Part shown: positions 7,713 through 15,201 of the stretch, piece after piece
How positions within the stretch are numbered: the stretch's first letter is position 1
How the letters are laid out: the number at the start of each line of letters is the position of its first letter
Assembly (NCBI GenBank): GCA_021325095.1
Contig: JAJPHV010000042.1
Coordinates: 1 to 36,949, forward strand
Length of the DNA stretch: 36,949 bases
Reading direction: 5' to 3'
Source of the DNA: Chloroflexota bacterium
GTDB taxonomy: Bacteria > Chloroflexota > Anaerolineae > Aggregatilineales > UBA2796
Made by a program: the position numbers and the translations under genes
The notes under the pieces: generated by a model
Seen by the model: the letters and a program-made list of their open reading frames with translations, nothing else
Databases searched by the model: none
Told to the model about the DNA's origin: nothing

Positions 7713-9259
7713 GTAGCATGATCCAGATCGCTGTGCAGCGGATTGCGGATTCTCACCGTTTTCCACCTGTGCGAGAGCCAGTCAAATGCTGCTGCGATAA
7801 ACCCGCCGATCAACATCGTACTCAATGGGTAGACGGATGCATAGATGCGCGGCTGGACCGTGTTGAATGCGCTGGCGAACAGTAAGAAGGGCAGCAGCAT
7901 GACCACCGAGGCCAGATACAGCCACTTCCGCGAAAGAACTGCCCAGACCACTGCAGGCAGCGCCAGCCAGTAGAACGCATCCCATCGGTTGTAGATCGCT
8001 GACAACAGGCGGATGCCCGGCTTCCAGACGATTTGTCCCGAATAAAAATAATCGGTTGGCGCTTTACGAAAGCCAAGCGCATCGGCGAGACGGTTGCCTG
8101 TGCTGTCCATCGGGAAGTCGTGATAGATGGGCAGGTAGATATTGATCGTGCTGTAGCCATCATTGTTGCCCAGTGGCATCTTGACCAGCATTCGCCCGGC
8201 GTTCACCAGCCAGCCGGAGGCCCATTGAACAGGGTGAGCACGAATGGCTTCGTTGACAGCCTGCGTCAACAACGTATCGGTTGGACATAGACCCATGTAG
8301 TAAATCAGGTTCACGGGAAAATCAATCGTCAGGGTTGTGTCCGGTATCCCAAATGGCTGGCTGAAGAACGCAGTTTGTTCTTCGGGCGTAGCCCAGGGGC
8401 CGGGCTTTCGCCAACCAGGGTACGAAGCTGCACCCGTAAAGGTGACCTCGCGCAGCGGCTTCAGCGTGAGCAGGTTCAACAGCCGTGCCGTTGCCGGGCC
8501 ATTCTCTGCGGTGATCGGCACAGACATATGTCTGACGCTCAAGATGCGATCCAGGCCCTCCATGCAGCTTGGTTTCCACATGCCTGTCGATGGATAGTGA
8601 ATGACTGCCAGATAAACCGCCAGCACGCCCGCGCTGATTGTCCCAAGCACCCCGAACATTGCCAGCCGCTTACGCCATTGGAATTCGCCTAGCCAGAAGA
8701 ATGTCAGGCCCAGGCCGCCGACCACCAACGCCGCCTCCCAACGGGCCAGACAGGCGACGCCAAACAGCACGCCAGCTGCCGCGATCCATTGCAGTGCGTG
8801 CTTTTGATTCAGCCGTGCCCGATTGACACTCCACAACCCCCAAGCCACACACAAGGCCACCAACCACACCGGCAGCGAGAAATGTGCCCATTGCAACCCG
8901 AATGGATCAAGCGCCAGCACCAGCGCCGTGATCAGCGCCGCACGTGCGTTGTAGCGAGTGCGTACAACGTCGTACATCGCACAGGGAATCGTCGATGCCA
9001 GAACGACCTGTACCAGCAGCACGATCCGGTCATCCAACCTGCCGAAAGGCCGGGCCAGCGCCACGACAGGCGCAATGACAAGCGGATAGCCTGTGTTGTA
9101 GCGCAGGTTGCCGACCATCAGGTTGCCGTGCAGCAGTTCGCTGATCAAGAAGCGCTGCGCCGATTGGTCGTCGTCGAAGCCGCCCATCGGGTAGCTGATG
9201 AGCAGCACGCCACGCACGACGATGGTGATCAAGAGCAAGGTCAATAAGTGTTTCTTCAA
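7709..9259 (-). CDS. Membrane glycosyltransferase-like protein (GT-C fold)
   Basis: 516 aa. It starts with a signal-anchor-like helix (KKHLLTLLLITIVVRGVLL) followed by GGFDDDQSAQRF, an acidic loop in the place where GT39/GT83-type enzymes have their catalytic Asp/Glu. About ten TM segments follow, with NTGYPLVIAPVVALARPFG and RWEAALVVGGL in the pattern of the family. The C-terminal part has TM helices up to residue ~490 and no large soluble domain. It is coupled to the next gene by ATGA at 7709-7712, so the two enzymes may work on the same glycan or lipid-linked sugar. Donor and acceptor cannot be told. Confidence 0.72.
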   Translation of the reverse strand: MKKHLLTLLLITIVVRGVLLISYPMGGFDDDQSAQRFLISELLHGNLMVGNLRYNTGYPLVIAPVVALARPFGRLDDRIVLLVQVVLASTIPCAMYDVVRTRYNARAALITALVLALDPFGLQWAHFSLPVWLVALCVAWGLWSVNRARLNQKHALQWIAAAGVLFGVACLARWEAALVVGGLGLTFFWLGEFQWRKRLAMFGVLGTISAGVLAVYLAVIHYPSTGMWKPSCMEGLDRILSVRHMSVPITAENGPATARLLNLLTLKPLREVTFTGAASYPGWRKPGPWATPEEQTAFFSQPFGIPDTTLTIDFPVNLIYYMGLCPTDTLLTQAVNEAIRAHPVQWASGWLVNAGRMLVKMPLGNNDGYSTINIYLPIYHDFPMDSTGNRLADALGFRKAPTDYFYSGQIVWKPGIRLLSAIYNRWDAFYWLALPAVVWAVLSRKWLYLASVVMLLPFLLFASAFNTVQPRIYASVYPLSTMLIGGFIAAAFDWLSHRWKTVRIRNPLHSDLDHAT

Positions 9260-9285
9260 GGTTGCTCTTCGCTGCGCGATGAGGA

Positions 9286-9594
9286 TTATAAAAAACGGTC
9301 AAGGATCGCTTCCAGTGTATCCAGATCGACGTGGTGGTAATCCACCGCATCGGGGTACACGATCAGGTTCGGCCCTGCGCCGCACATACTCAGGCAGTTG
9401 GCGATCTCCCAGCGTACCGGCTGTGTGGAGGCCCAGGCCGGGGTGATCTCGCCTAACGCCTGGCGTAGGCGTCCGTACAAGGGTTCAGCTTGCCCACCGC
9501 GATTGCAATACTGGCCCATACAGAGCACAATACGCCGTTTGCGTGGGAGTGTGGTAGGATGGTTTGTCAAGGTGTAACTGTCATGACTCCTCAT
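9286..9594 (-). CDS. Thioredoxin-like [2Fe-2S] ferredoxin
   Basis: 102 aa. Four cysteines (C25, C30, C67, C71) are arranged as C-x4-C and C-x3-C in RIVLCMGQYCNRGG and IANCLSMCGAGPNLIVYP. This is the layout of thioredoxin-like [2Fe-2S] ferredoxins (Shethna protein I / NuoE-like), except that the first spacing is short for the family. It would be a cytosolic single-electron carrier. It lies 26 bp upstream of the first glycosyltransferase on the same strand and is probably co-transcribed, with no obvious functional link. The first ~17 residues (MRSHDSYTLTNHPTTL) are not conserved-looking, so a start further in is possible. Confidence 0.85.
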   Translation of the reverse strand: MRSHDSYTLTNHPTTLPRKRRIVLCMGQYCNRGGQAEPLYGRLRQALGEITPAWASTQPVRWEIANCLSMCGAGPNLIVYPDAVDYHHVDLDTLEAILDRFL

Positions 9595-9636
9595 TGCTGG
9601 CTTTCATTGTATCGCATTTATGCCCGCGCAAAGCGT

Positions 9637-9645
9637 TGGTACAAT
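9637..9645 (+). promoter_or_regulatory. Candidate extended -10 promoter of the TIR operon
   Basis: TGG-TACAAT, an extended -10 with 5/6 match, about 68 nt before the start codon of the first gene (9714). No good -35 box is visible 16-18 bp upstream. It would drive the three plus-strand genes 9714-12155. Confidence 0.4.
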
Positions 9646-9713
9646 AGAGTCCTATACAGTTCATCCTTTTCAGTTTGTCCCAGCCGGTACGCATGGCGCT
9701 GATTGATTTGTGA

Positions 9714-10250
9714 ATGAAACCACCCGACTTACGAATCCTGGCTCTGGCCGATGCCAAACTTTTGCCGCCAGAAGTCCAATCTGCTTTTGACCACTGGCGC
9801 ATCTGGAAGGCGCGCGATGCAGTGGCAAATTCGGTGCGGAAACGACTGATCAATGCACCAGCCGAAGCCCTGTTAATGCTCCAAATGTACCTGGAGCGGC
9901 TTGAGCACGCCGAGTCCGAGCAGACCATCTTTGAGGGCATTTATGCCCTGGCGAGCGTGGTGGACGTTTATCGCCAGTATCTTGCCCTGCACAGCGAATA
10001 TCTGATTCTGATCATGTCCGGCCAGTTGAACCCGTGGGGCCTGCTGGAATTTCAGCGCGATTTTGAGCGCCCTGCAAGCAGCACCCTCAGCGCGGCGAGG
10101 GAACTCTGGCGGCTGGCACAGGAACATCATGTTGATGTGGAAGGACTGTTGCGGCAGTTGCCAGAGGACGAGCTTCTGATCGCCCTGGAAGCCTATTACG
10201 CTTCACACCAACCTCAGAGCGAACAGGGGGCAACCAATGAGCCTGCCTGA
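9714..10250 (+). CDS. Hypothetical all-helical protein, first gene of the TIR operon
   Basis: 178 aa, not recognised. It is rich in Leu, Ala, Glu and Arg with no signal peptide or TM segment, and reads as all-helical. Two stretches look like paired helices: about 40-80 (NAPAEALLMLQMYLERLEHAESEQTIFEG region) and 120-165 (SAARELWRLAQEHHVDVEGLLRQL). No Cys cluster or nucleotide-binding motif is visible. It overlaps the next gene by 14 bp, so it is translated in the same operon as the ClbS-like and TIR genes. No Shine-Dalgarno is seen before the ATG. Confidence 0.65.
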   Translation: MKPPDLRILALADAKLLPPEVQSAFDHWRIWKARDAVANSVRKRLINAPAEALLMLQMYLERLEHAESEQTIFEGIYALASVVDVYRQYLALHSEYLILIMSGQLNPWGLLEFQRDFERPASSTLSAARELWRLAQEHHVDVEGLLRQLPEDELLIALEAYYASHQPQSEQGATNEPA

Positions 10251-10716
10251 GCGTGAAGAAAAAGCCGCCTTGAACCAACAACTGGCTGACGCGCTTGCCA
10301 GGACAATGAGCGCTGCCAGGGCCTTGAACGCGGAAAGCGTCGTGCATGGGGATTGGCGCGTGAAGGACATTATTGGACATTTAGCCGCCTGGGAAGTCGC
10401 CTGTGTGTTCGCCCTACGTGCCTACCAGCAAGGCAAGGAATACCAGATCACGGACGATTATCCTTCGGAAGAAGGCTTCAACCAGCGAAACTACCACGAA
10501 CGCTACGACGTGCCCGCCGATCAGGTCTACGAGGAATGGGCGACGGCCCGCGCCAGGCTCAAGGCCGCCATCAACGAGACTGCGCCGGAGAAATTCGAGG
10601 GGCAGATGCGTTTCCCCTGGGGGCCGCGCGGCACGATTGCCGTTCTGGTCAAAGACACCATCGGGCACGAAGAAGAACACCGCGCCGAAATCCTGAAACT
10701 CACCGGGACTGCCTGA
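10237..10716 (+). CDS. ClbS/DfsB (DinB-like) four-helix-bundle protein
   Basis: 159 aa. The sequence has the ClbS/DfsB pattern: an N-terminal helix (ALNQQLADALARTMSAARA), then DWRVKDIIGHLAAWEVACVFALRAY with H and W in helix 2, FNQRNYHERYDV in the middle, and DTIGHEEEHRAEIL near the end with three acidic/His residues typical of the DinB metal site. ClbS gives self-protection against colibactin by cleaving it, and other DinB-family proteins are thiol transferases or isomerases; the role here is unknown. AGGGGGCAACCA precedes the ATG, a good ribosome site inside the end of the upstream gene. The TIR gene starts 20 bp after the stop. Confidence 0.72.
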   Translation: MSLPEREEKAALNQQLADALARTMSAARALNAESVVHGDWRVKDIIGHLAAWEVACVFALRAYQQGKEYQITDDYPSEEGFNQRNYHERYDVPADQVYEEWATARARLKAAINETAPEKFEGQMRFPWGPRGTIAVLVKDTIGHEEEHRAEILKLTGTA

Positions 10717-10736
10717 CCTGGCAAGGGAGAGTGCCT

Positions 10737-12155
10737 ATGGACGCTGCGCCGATTCTGCTCCTGGTTGTCATTGCCGTCGTGCTTGTGGTCGGGGCCATCT
10801 TGTTTGCCAGAAGTCGATCCACACCGGGCGGAGCATCGCGGGGCGGGTCGGGCTACGCGCCGACAGCACCTGCTGCGAGTCCACCTCGGCAGTCGCCCGC
10901 AAAACCAAAGGCCGTAGAGCGGGACAAAGTAGCCACAGGTGAAATGCAACCTCCGCCTGTTACGCGCAGCGCGGAGGGGCTCTTCCCGCAGGAGGAAATG
11001 CCAGGCCGCAGTGCGCCGCCGGAGCCACCGCCGCCTCCAATATTGGCGGGTGGGCCACCACCTGCTCCGCCCCTCCAAGCGCCTGCGCCTGCCGCGCCGC
11101 GCCCATCACGGGCCGCTCCACCTCCGCCGCCAGCGCCGCAAGCTGCACCAGCAGCAGCGCCTGCGCCTGCCAATGACTTGCTGGATACGCAACAAGCATC
11201 AAGAACTGAGCCGAGCACCGAACGCACGCCCCCGGCGTCTGCGCCTGCTTCGCCACCGCCTCCCCCTGTACCTGAGCCAGAATATGCGCGCGCAATCACG
11301 TTACCAACTCCAGGTGAAGCACCAGCCGTGCCCACCGAAGACGTGCGTTTCACGGCCTATTTTCCGAAGGAGGCCGCCGTCGAGACGTGGTATACGCTGC
11401 TGGTTTACGCCCACGTCGAGGCGGCGCTCGGCAAGGTGCAGGCCGATGCGGCAAAGTTCAAGGACGAAATGGGCGGCACACCGCGAGAGACGCGCGGTGC
11501 TGCCCCGGCCAGGCTGGCGCGCGGCACGGAGATCACGGTGGTGCCGTTCTGCGAGGGTGTCACCTTCAACCCGGAGCGGATCACACTCAAGTGGGTCGAG
11601 GACTTGCATCGCGCCGAGTTCCGCTTCCGTGCCGGCAAAGACCTGGCCGGGGCAGCAGCTAACATACAGATCACAGTCTTCGTGGGGCCGCTGATTGTCG
11701 CCACGCTCAAGGGCGGAATGTTGCTCAACGAAGCAGCCCCTGCTTCCACCAGCCCGGAAACCAGCGCCGTGAGTGCCGCCCTCTATAAAGAGGAACAGAT
11801 TTTTGTCTCGTACAGCCACGACGACACACCGGTTGTCCTGGCCTGCCGTGACGCTTACCGGGCGCTCGGCTACACCGTCCTGATCGACATCGACAGCCTG
11901 CGCGCCGGTGAAAAATGGCACGAGGATCTCCAACGACTGATTGATCGCGCTGACATCTTCCAGCTTTTCTGGTCGGCGCGCTCCGCCCAATCCAGGTATT
12001 GCCAGCAGGAATGGGAATATGCGCTGCAAAGAAGCCAGAGCAAAGAGGGCTTCATCCGCCCGGTATACTGGGAAAAGCCGCTTGTCCCACCGCCGCCAGC
12101 CCTGGCCGACCTGCACTTCGCTTATGTGCCGTTGGGGAAAATGGAAGCGCCCTGA
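10737..12155 (+). CDS. Membrane-anchored TIR-domain protein with Pro/Ala linker and beta-rich middle domain
   Basis: 472 aa. One N-terminal TM segment (residues 5-24, ILLLVVIAVVLVVGAILFA) is followed by a Pro/Ala-rich linker (about 30-200). A middle domain (about 203-330) starts VRFTAYFPKEAAVETWYTLLVYAH and contains ITVVPFCEGVTF; it looks beta-sandwich-like and is of a type often found next to TIR or caspase domains. The TIR domain (about 352-472) has IFVSYSHDDTPVVL, YTVLIDIDSLRAGEKW, and SARSAQSRYCQQEWEYAL, where E425 sits in the position of the NADase glutamate of active TIR domains. The TIR would face the cytosol if the N-terminus is outside. Start chosen at 10737 (AAGGGAGA upstream) and not at the earlier in-frame codon at 10353, which would read through the previous gene. 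NAD+ cleavage or signalling is an inference. Confidence 0.8.
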   Translation: MDAAPILLLVVIAVVLVVGAILFARSRSTPGGASRGGSGYAPTAPAASPPRQSPAKPKAVERDKVATGEMQPPPVTRSAEGLFPQEEMPGRSAPPEPPPPPILAGGPPPAPPLQAPAPAAPRPSRAAPPPPPAPQAAPAAAPAPANDLLDTQQASRTEPSTERTPPASAPASPPPPPVPEPEYARAITLPTPGEAPAVPTEDVRFTAYFPKEAAVETWYTLLVYAHVEAALGKVQADAAKFKDEMGGTPRETRGAAPARLARGTEITVVPFCEGVTFNPERITLKWVEDLHRAEFRFRAGKDLAGAAANIQITVFVGPLIVATLKGGMLLNEAAPASTSPETSAVSAALYKEEQIFVSYSHDDTPVVLACRDAYRALGYTVLIDIDSLRAGEKWHEDLQRLIDRADIFQLFWSARSAQSRYCQQEWEYALQRSQSKEGFIRPVYWEKPLVPPPPALADLHFAYVPLGKMEAP

Positions 12156-12166
12156 ACGTTCAGGGC
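12149..12166. terminator. 18-bp perfect palindrome over the TIR stop codon
   Basis: GCCCTGAACGTTCAGGGC is its own reverse complement. The TGA stop of the TIR gene is at 12153-12155 inside the left half. It can form a hairpin on either strand. There is no T-tract, so termination may be factor-dependent; it could also be a binding site for a dimeric protein. Confidence 0.45.
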
Positions 12167-12192
12167 GGCACATGGCAATATGCTGAGACGAT

Positions 12193-12217
12193 TTGGGCAG
12201 AGGGCAACTCTGCCCAA
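12193..12217. terminator. Perfect 10-bp hairpin between the converging TIR and HNH genes
   Basis: TTGGGCAGAG (12193-12202) and CTCTGCCCAA (12208-12217) flank a 5-nt loop GGCAA. It lies in the 75-bp gap between two convergent genes and could terminate transcription in both directions, but a T-tract is missing on both sides. Confidence 0.5.
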
Positions 12218-12230
12218 GTGATCAAAGCGA

Positions 12231-12863
12231 TTACTCCTCGACCATTTCCCCGGTCAGGTGGCGACCCTCGCTGGCGGTTCGGGTCAATACACTTTCCAGA
12301 TAATGCAGTGGGTCAAAGTCCTCATTCTTCATGTAAGCGCGCAAGGCGGCTTTGATGGTGGGCTGGCGCTGCGCCTGATCCAGGGAGTGCAGCCAGAGTG
12401 CCACGTCGTCATCCTCGCCAGGTGTAAACTCTATTTGCACAGATTGCCGATCTGCAACAGATCGGAGATAACGCCTGATGGCCCGCCGCAGACCAATTTC
12501 GTACCAGAAGTCCACCGCTTTGTCGTCGGCCATTTCCCGGAAATAGATTTTGATCTGCGCCAGTTTTCCGTCGGCTCTCTTCTGCCCCAGTTTGTGGGTC
12601 AGCCACGCTTCTGGTTCGCCGTCGCCCTTGCTATCGGCACAGATGTCACAGAGAGGCAGCATATTGGTGGGGACAATTCCCGGCCAGTTGAGACTGTAAG
12701 GTGGCAGCCAGGGCACGTGTTCAATGGAATGACTTGGGGCATCACAGACGGCGCAACGCCAACTCCAGTATTCCCGCGCGGCGAAGATCTGTCGCGCGCC
12801 GAAAGCGGGAAGTATGCTTTGAGTCTGGACTTCATGACCTGCCACGCGACGATTGGTCACCAT
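12231..12863 (-). CDS. HNH-type zinc-finger nuclease-like protein
   Basis: 210 aa. Residues 33-80 hold an HNH-type core: CAVC (C37, C40), then SIEHV with E48-H49 in the place of the DH/HH of HNH nucleases, an Asn (N67) and LPLCDICADSKGD with C72, C75 and K79. The two CxxC pairs would bind a structural zinc. The C-terminal ~125 residues are charged, helical and unrecognised. If active, it would nick or cut nucleic acid, but E in place of the first His/Asp of the motif leaves activity open. It converges on the TIR gene with a 75-bp gap. The start ATG at 12863 has no strong Shine-Dalgarno. Confidence 0.7.
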   Translation of the reverse strand: MVTNRRVAGHEVQTQSILPAFGARQIFAAREYWSWRCAVCDAPSHSIEHVPWLPPYSLNWPGIVPTNMLPLCDICADSKGDGEPEAWLTHKLGQKRADGKLAQIKIYFREMADDKAVDFWYEIGLRRAIRRYLRSVADRQSVQIEFTPGEDDDVALWLHSLDQAQRQPTIKAALRAYMKNEDFDPLHYLESVLTRTASEGRHLTGEMVEE

Positions 12864-12920
12864 TCATCACTCTCTCCACCCAACCCATTGGCGGTACTGG
12901 TTGAATACATCCGCTTATCT

Positions 12921-12926
12921 ATCATA
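12921..12926 (-). promoter_or_regulatory. Possible -10 box for the HNH gene
   Basis: TATGAT on the minus strand (5/6 match), about 60 bp upstream of the start codon at 12863. No convincing -35 is seen. The terminator of the next gene upstream (12986-13014) isolates this unit, so a promoter is expected in this gap. Confidence 0.3.
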
Positions 12927-12985
12927 GCGCTTTACACCTTGCCAGAAACTAACGACTAGCCGAATTAGTACCTAATCTCTATCAA

Positions 12986-13014
12986 ACAAAAACGCCCCGG
13001 CAGGTCGCCGGGGC
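12986..13014 (-). terminator. Rho-independent terminator
   Basis: On the minus strand: GCCCCGGC stem, GACCT loop, GCCGGGGC stem, then a T-rich run (GTTTTTGTTTG). The stem is 8 bp and all G/C. This is the clearest intrinsic terminator in the window and ends the transcript of the small Cys-rich gene at 13056-13340. Confidence 0.85.
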
Positions 13015-13055
13015 TATCGTGTCCACTCGAACTGCCCCTGGAATTGCCAGCTCTG

Positions 13056-13340
13056 CTAACTGCGCGTTTCGTGCCCCGTCCGGTATAGCGGCACATCGAA
13101 GTCCACAAAATAGGACCAGCCTTCGCCTGCCGCCAGTTTGCGCTGTTCCTCGTTCATCGTCAGCACGACATCGTGTGAGCCGGAATGCAATTCGATGGTT
13201 AATTCCTCTTTGCCATCGTCTTCCAGGAACTCAAAGCAGCGGCGCTCATAGCCCATCGGGTAGGCCAGGAAGCGCCCCAGACAGCGCTCACAAAATGCCA
13301 GTTGGGTCGGGCAGACATCGCGGTTGATCTTGACACGCAT
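13056..13340 (-). CDS. Small Cys-containing protein of unknown function
   Basis: 94 aa. The N-terminal half has VKINRDVCPTQLAFCERCLGRF, with C10, C17, C20 and a later C35, a layout that could hold a zinc ion or an Fe-S cluster; it does not match a standard ferredoxin pattern. The second half is acidic and beta-like (KEELTIELHSGSHDVVLTM). No signal or TM segment. The start at 13340 is favoured over an ATG 12 bp upstream because GGAGG lies 6 nt before it. A strong terminator follows 42 bp after the stop, so it is probably a single-gene unit. Confidence 0.7.
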   Translation of the reverse strand: MRVKINRDVCPTQLAFCERCLGRFLAYPMGYERRCFEFLEDDGKEELTIELHSGSHDVVLTMNEEQRKLAAGEGWSYFVDFDVPLYRTGHETRS

Positions 13341-13473
13341 GGCAACCTCCATACTCCTACTGACCGCTTATAACACTAATTCACCTCCACAAGCGGATTT
13401 TGAGTAAGTGTGGAATGTCATGAGTTTTCACAATGCTTTGTCTGGTTTTGGCCTGTGACCGAACTGTGTACAG

Positions 13474-15117
13474 TCATCGCCGCCGGATGACCAGCACCAT
13501 CCCCAGCCCGATTACCAGGACAAACCCGGCCAGACCAAACACGATCAAGCCGCTGTTGCCGATGAGCGTCTCCAAGACCGCCGCTGTTTTATCCGGCTGC
13601 GTGCTTGTGGCTGGAGGAGTCACGTCCTGTGCTGCCTGGTCAGTGCCCACCGGGGTCGATCTGTACCCGCTGGCAGCTCCGAATGACAGCGCCAGCGATA
13701 CGCCTGGCTTGACCTCCACCTCCAACTGGCCGGAAGTAGTCAGGCCATAATTGCCTGGCGGTGTGGCGGCGATGGCGTAGATACCAGGCGGAATCTCACT
13801 AAAACAAACCGGGCTGGTCGCCGTCGTCGTCAGGGTCTTGACAGGCTGCCCACGCTGGCTTAAGGTCAGGCTCACTTCGGCCAGCAGTTTCTCGTCGGCA
13901 TCCATCCAGTGGTTGATATTGGTATCCTCGAAGGCTGTCACGCACACCGCCCCGTCTTTACTGATCGGGGCAACAGTAGGCAGCGGGGTGGTCTGGATAG
14001 CGACCTGTGTTGGTTCAGGCGTACTGGTCTCGGTGGATGGCGCGCTCATCACAGGCGCGGTGGCTAGTGTTGCAGCGGATGTTCCTGCTGCGGTAGGTGC
14101 CGAAGATGATTCGGGCGGGAGGGTCAGGTTGAGCGGGACACTGACGGTTGCAGTAGACGTAATGATCGCGCCGAACGTTTCACCTCCGCTCACGGCTTCG
14201 GTAGCAGCGCCAGTGGCCGCACCTGTTGCAGCGGCGAGGGCCTTATCGGGCGGCCTGACGATGATTTTCTGGCCGATTTGCAGCACCCAGGCATCCTCGG
14301 AGAGCCTGTTCAGGGCACGCAATTGTTGGACGGTCACTTTATAGGCGTATGCAATCGAAGAAAGGGTATCACCGGGCTGGACGATGTGAATGATGCTGCC
14401 GTCCGGCTGCGCTTCCTGTGTCTTGACGGGAGGGGCGAACTGCGCGTTCGAGCCGCCGCCCGCTGCGCCCGGCGTGCCGCCCTGGCCGGGCCGCAAGAGT
14501 TGTAGGCTGGCATCGTCCCAGTATACGTGATTGAGCAGCATCCCAACTGACTGCGTGGCATACAGGTAGACGGTCACGCCATTGTCGTTCTGAGATGTAA
14601 AATCGATAATCATCTGCTGGAACTGGTCAAACGGCGCGATGAAGGCCGACCACACGACATTGGGAGAGTTCGGATCGGTTCCGCCTTTGGGATCGACGCC
14701 GATGCGGGTACGCGCCTGCGAACCCTGGTCGGAGACGCGGTAGCTGCGCCCATCCTCGATGCACGACGTTTCGCGGTTGCAGGTGAAAACGTTGGCCCAT
14801 GCCGAAAAGCGCAGTTTGCTGCCCGCACGCACGCCAGGGACGATCTGGTAGGCAATCATCGTGAAAACGGTTCTGGTCGCATTCACGTCCCACGACGCGC
14901 CAGTGCGTGACTCGCCCGGCCACGTATGGCCGGAGGACGACACTGGCACGCTCGAGGTCAGCGTCCAGCCTGTCGGGACCAGGTTGCCATTGGAGCCGTA
15001 GTACGACTCAAAGCTCGGATTATTCAATAGCTCCTGGCCCTGTGCCCGGCTCAACTGCCCGCCTCCCAACGTCAGTAGTTGCAGCGCCAGCAGCGCCAGT
15101 ATGGTGCGTCTAATCAC
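13474..15117 (-). CDS. Secreted LysM-domain protein with C-terminal membrane anchor
   Basis: 547 aa, GTG start with GGAG about 8 nt upstream. Domains in order: signal peptide (residues 1-26, LLALQLLTLGGGQLSRAQG); a beta-sandwich carbohydrate-binding-like module starting LLNNPSFESYY (about 29-210); a LysM domain (HIVQPGDTLSSIAYAYKVTVQQLRALNRL) that would bind peptidoglycan or chitin-like sugars; a Thr/Ala/Pro-rich linker; a SpaA/SdrB-like beta domain (CVTAFEDTNINHWMDADEKLLAEVSLTL); another linker; and a C-terminal TM helix ending in RRR. It is an envelope protein facing outward. It lies downstream of, and probably in an operon with, the gene at 15202-15975. Confidence 0.82.
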   Translation of the reverse strand: MIRRTILALLALQLLTLGGGQLSRAQGQELLNNPSFESYYGSNGNLVPTGWTLTSSVPVSSSGHTWPGESRTGASWDVNATRTVFTMIAYQIVPGVRAGSKLRFSAWANVFTCNRETSCIEDGRSYRVSDQGSQARTRIGVDPKGGTDPNSPNVVWSAFIAPFDQFQQMIIDFTSQNDNGVTVYLYATQSVGMLLNHVYWDDASLQLLRPGQGGTPGAAGGGSNAQFAPPVKTQEAQPDGSIIHIVQPGDTLSSIAYAYKVTVQQLRALNRLSEDAWVLQIGQKIIVRPPDKALAAATGAATGAATEAVSGGETFGAIITSTATVSVPLNLTLPPESSSAPTAAGTSAATLATAPVMSAPSTETSTPEPTQVAIQTTPLPTVAPISKDGAVCVTAFEDTNINHWMDADEKLLAEVSLTLSQRGQPVKTLTTTATSPVCFSEIPPGIYAIAATPPGNYGLTTSGQLEVEVKPGVSLALSFGAASGYRSTPVGTDQAAQDVTPPATSTQPDKTAAVLETLIGNSGLIVFGLAGFVLVIGLGMVLVIRRR

Positions 15118-15201
15118 GGGCCTTCTCCGTAACTATCCTGATTTTGATGCCTGATAAGTTACCCTTTCCAACCGCAGAACCCACACAACTCATGCGCGAA
15201 G

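Noticed and set aside
9606..9611. TACAAT on the minus strand as the ferredoxin promoter
   Set aside because: It lies only about 11 bp before the annotated ATG, so the transcript would be almost leaderless; not convincing.
10353..10736. Extension of the TIR ORF upstream to 10353
   Set aside because: It runs inside the ClbS-like gene in another frame; a better start with a ribosome site is at 10737.
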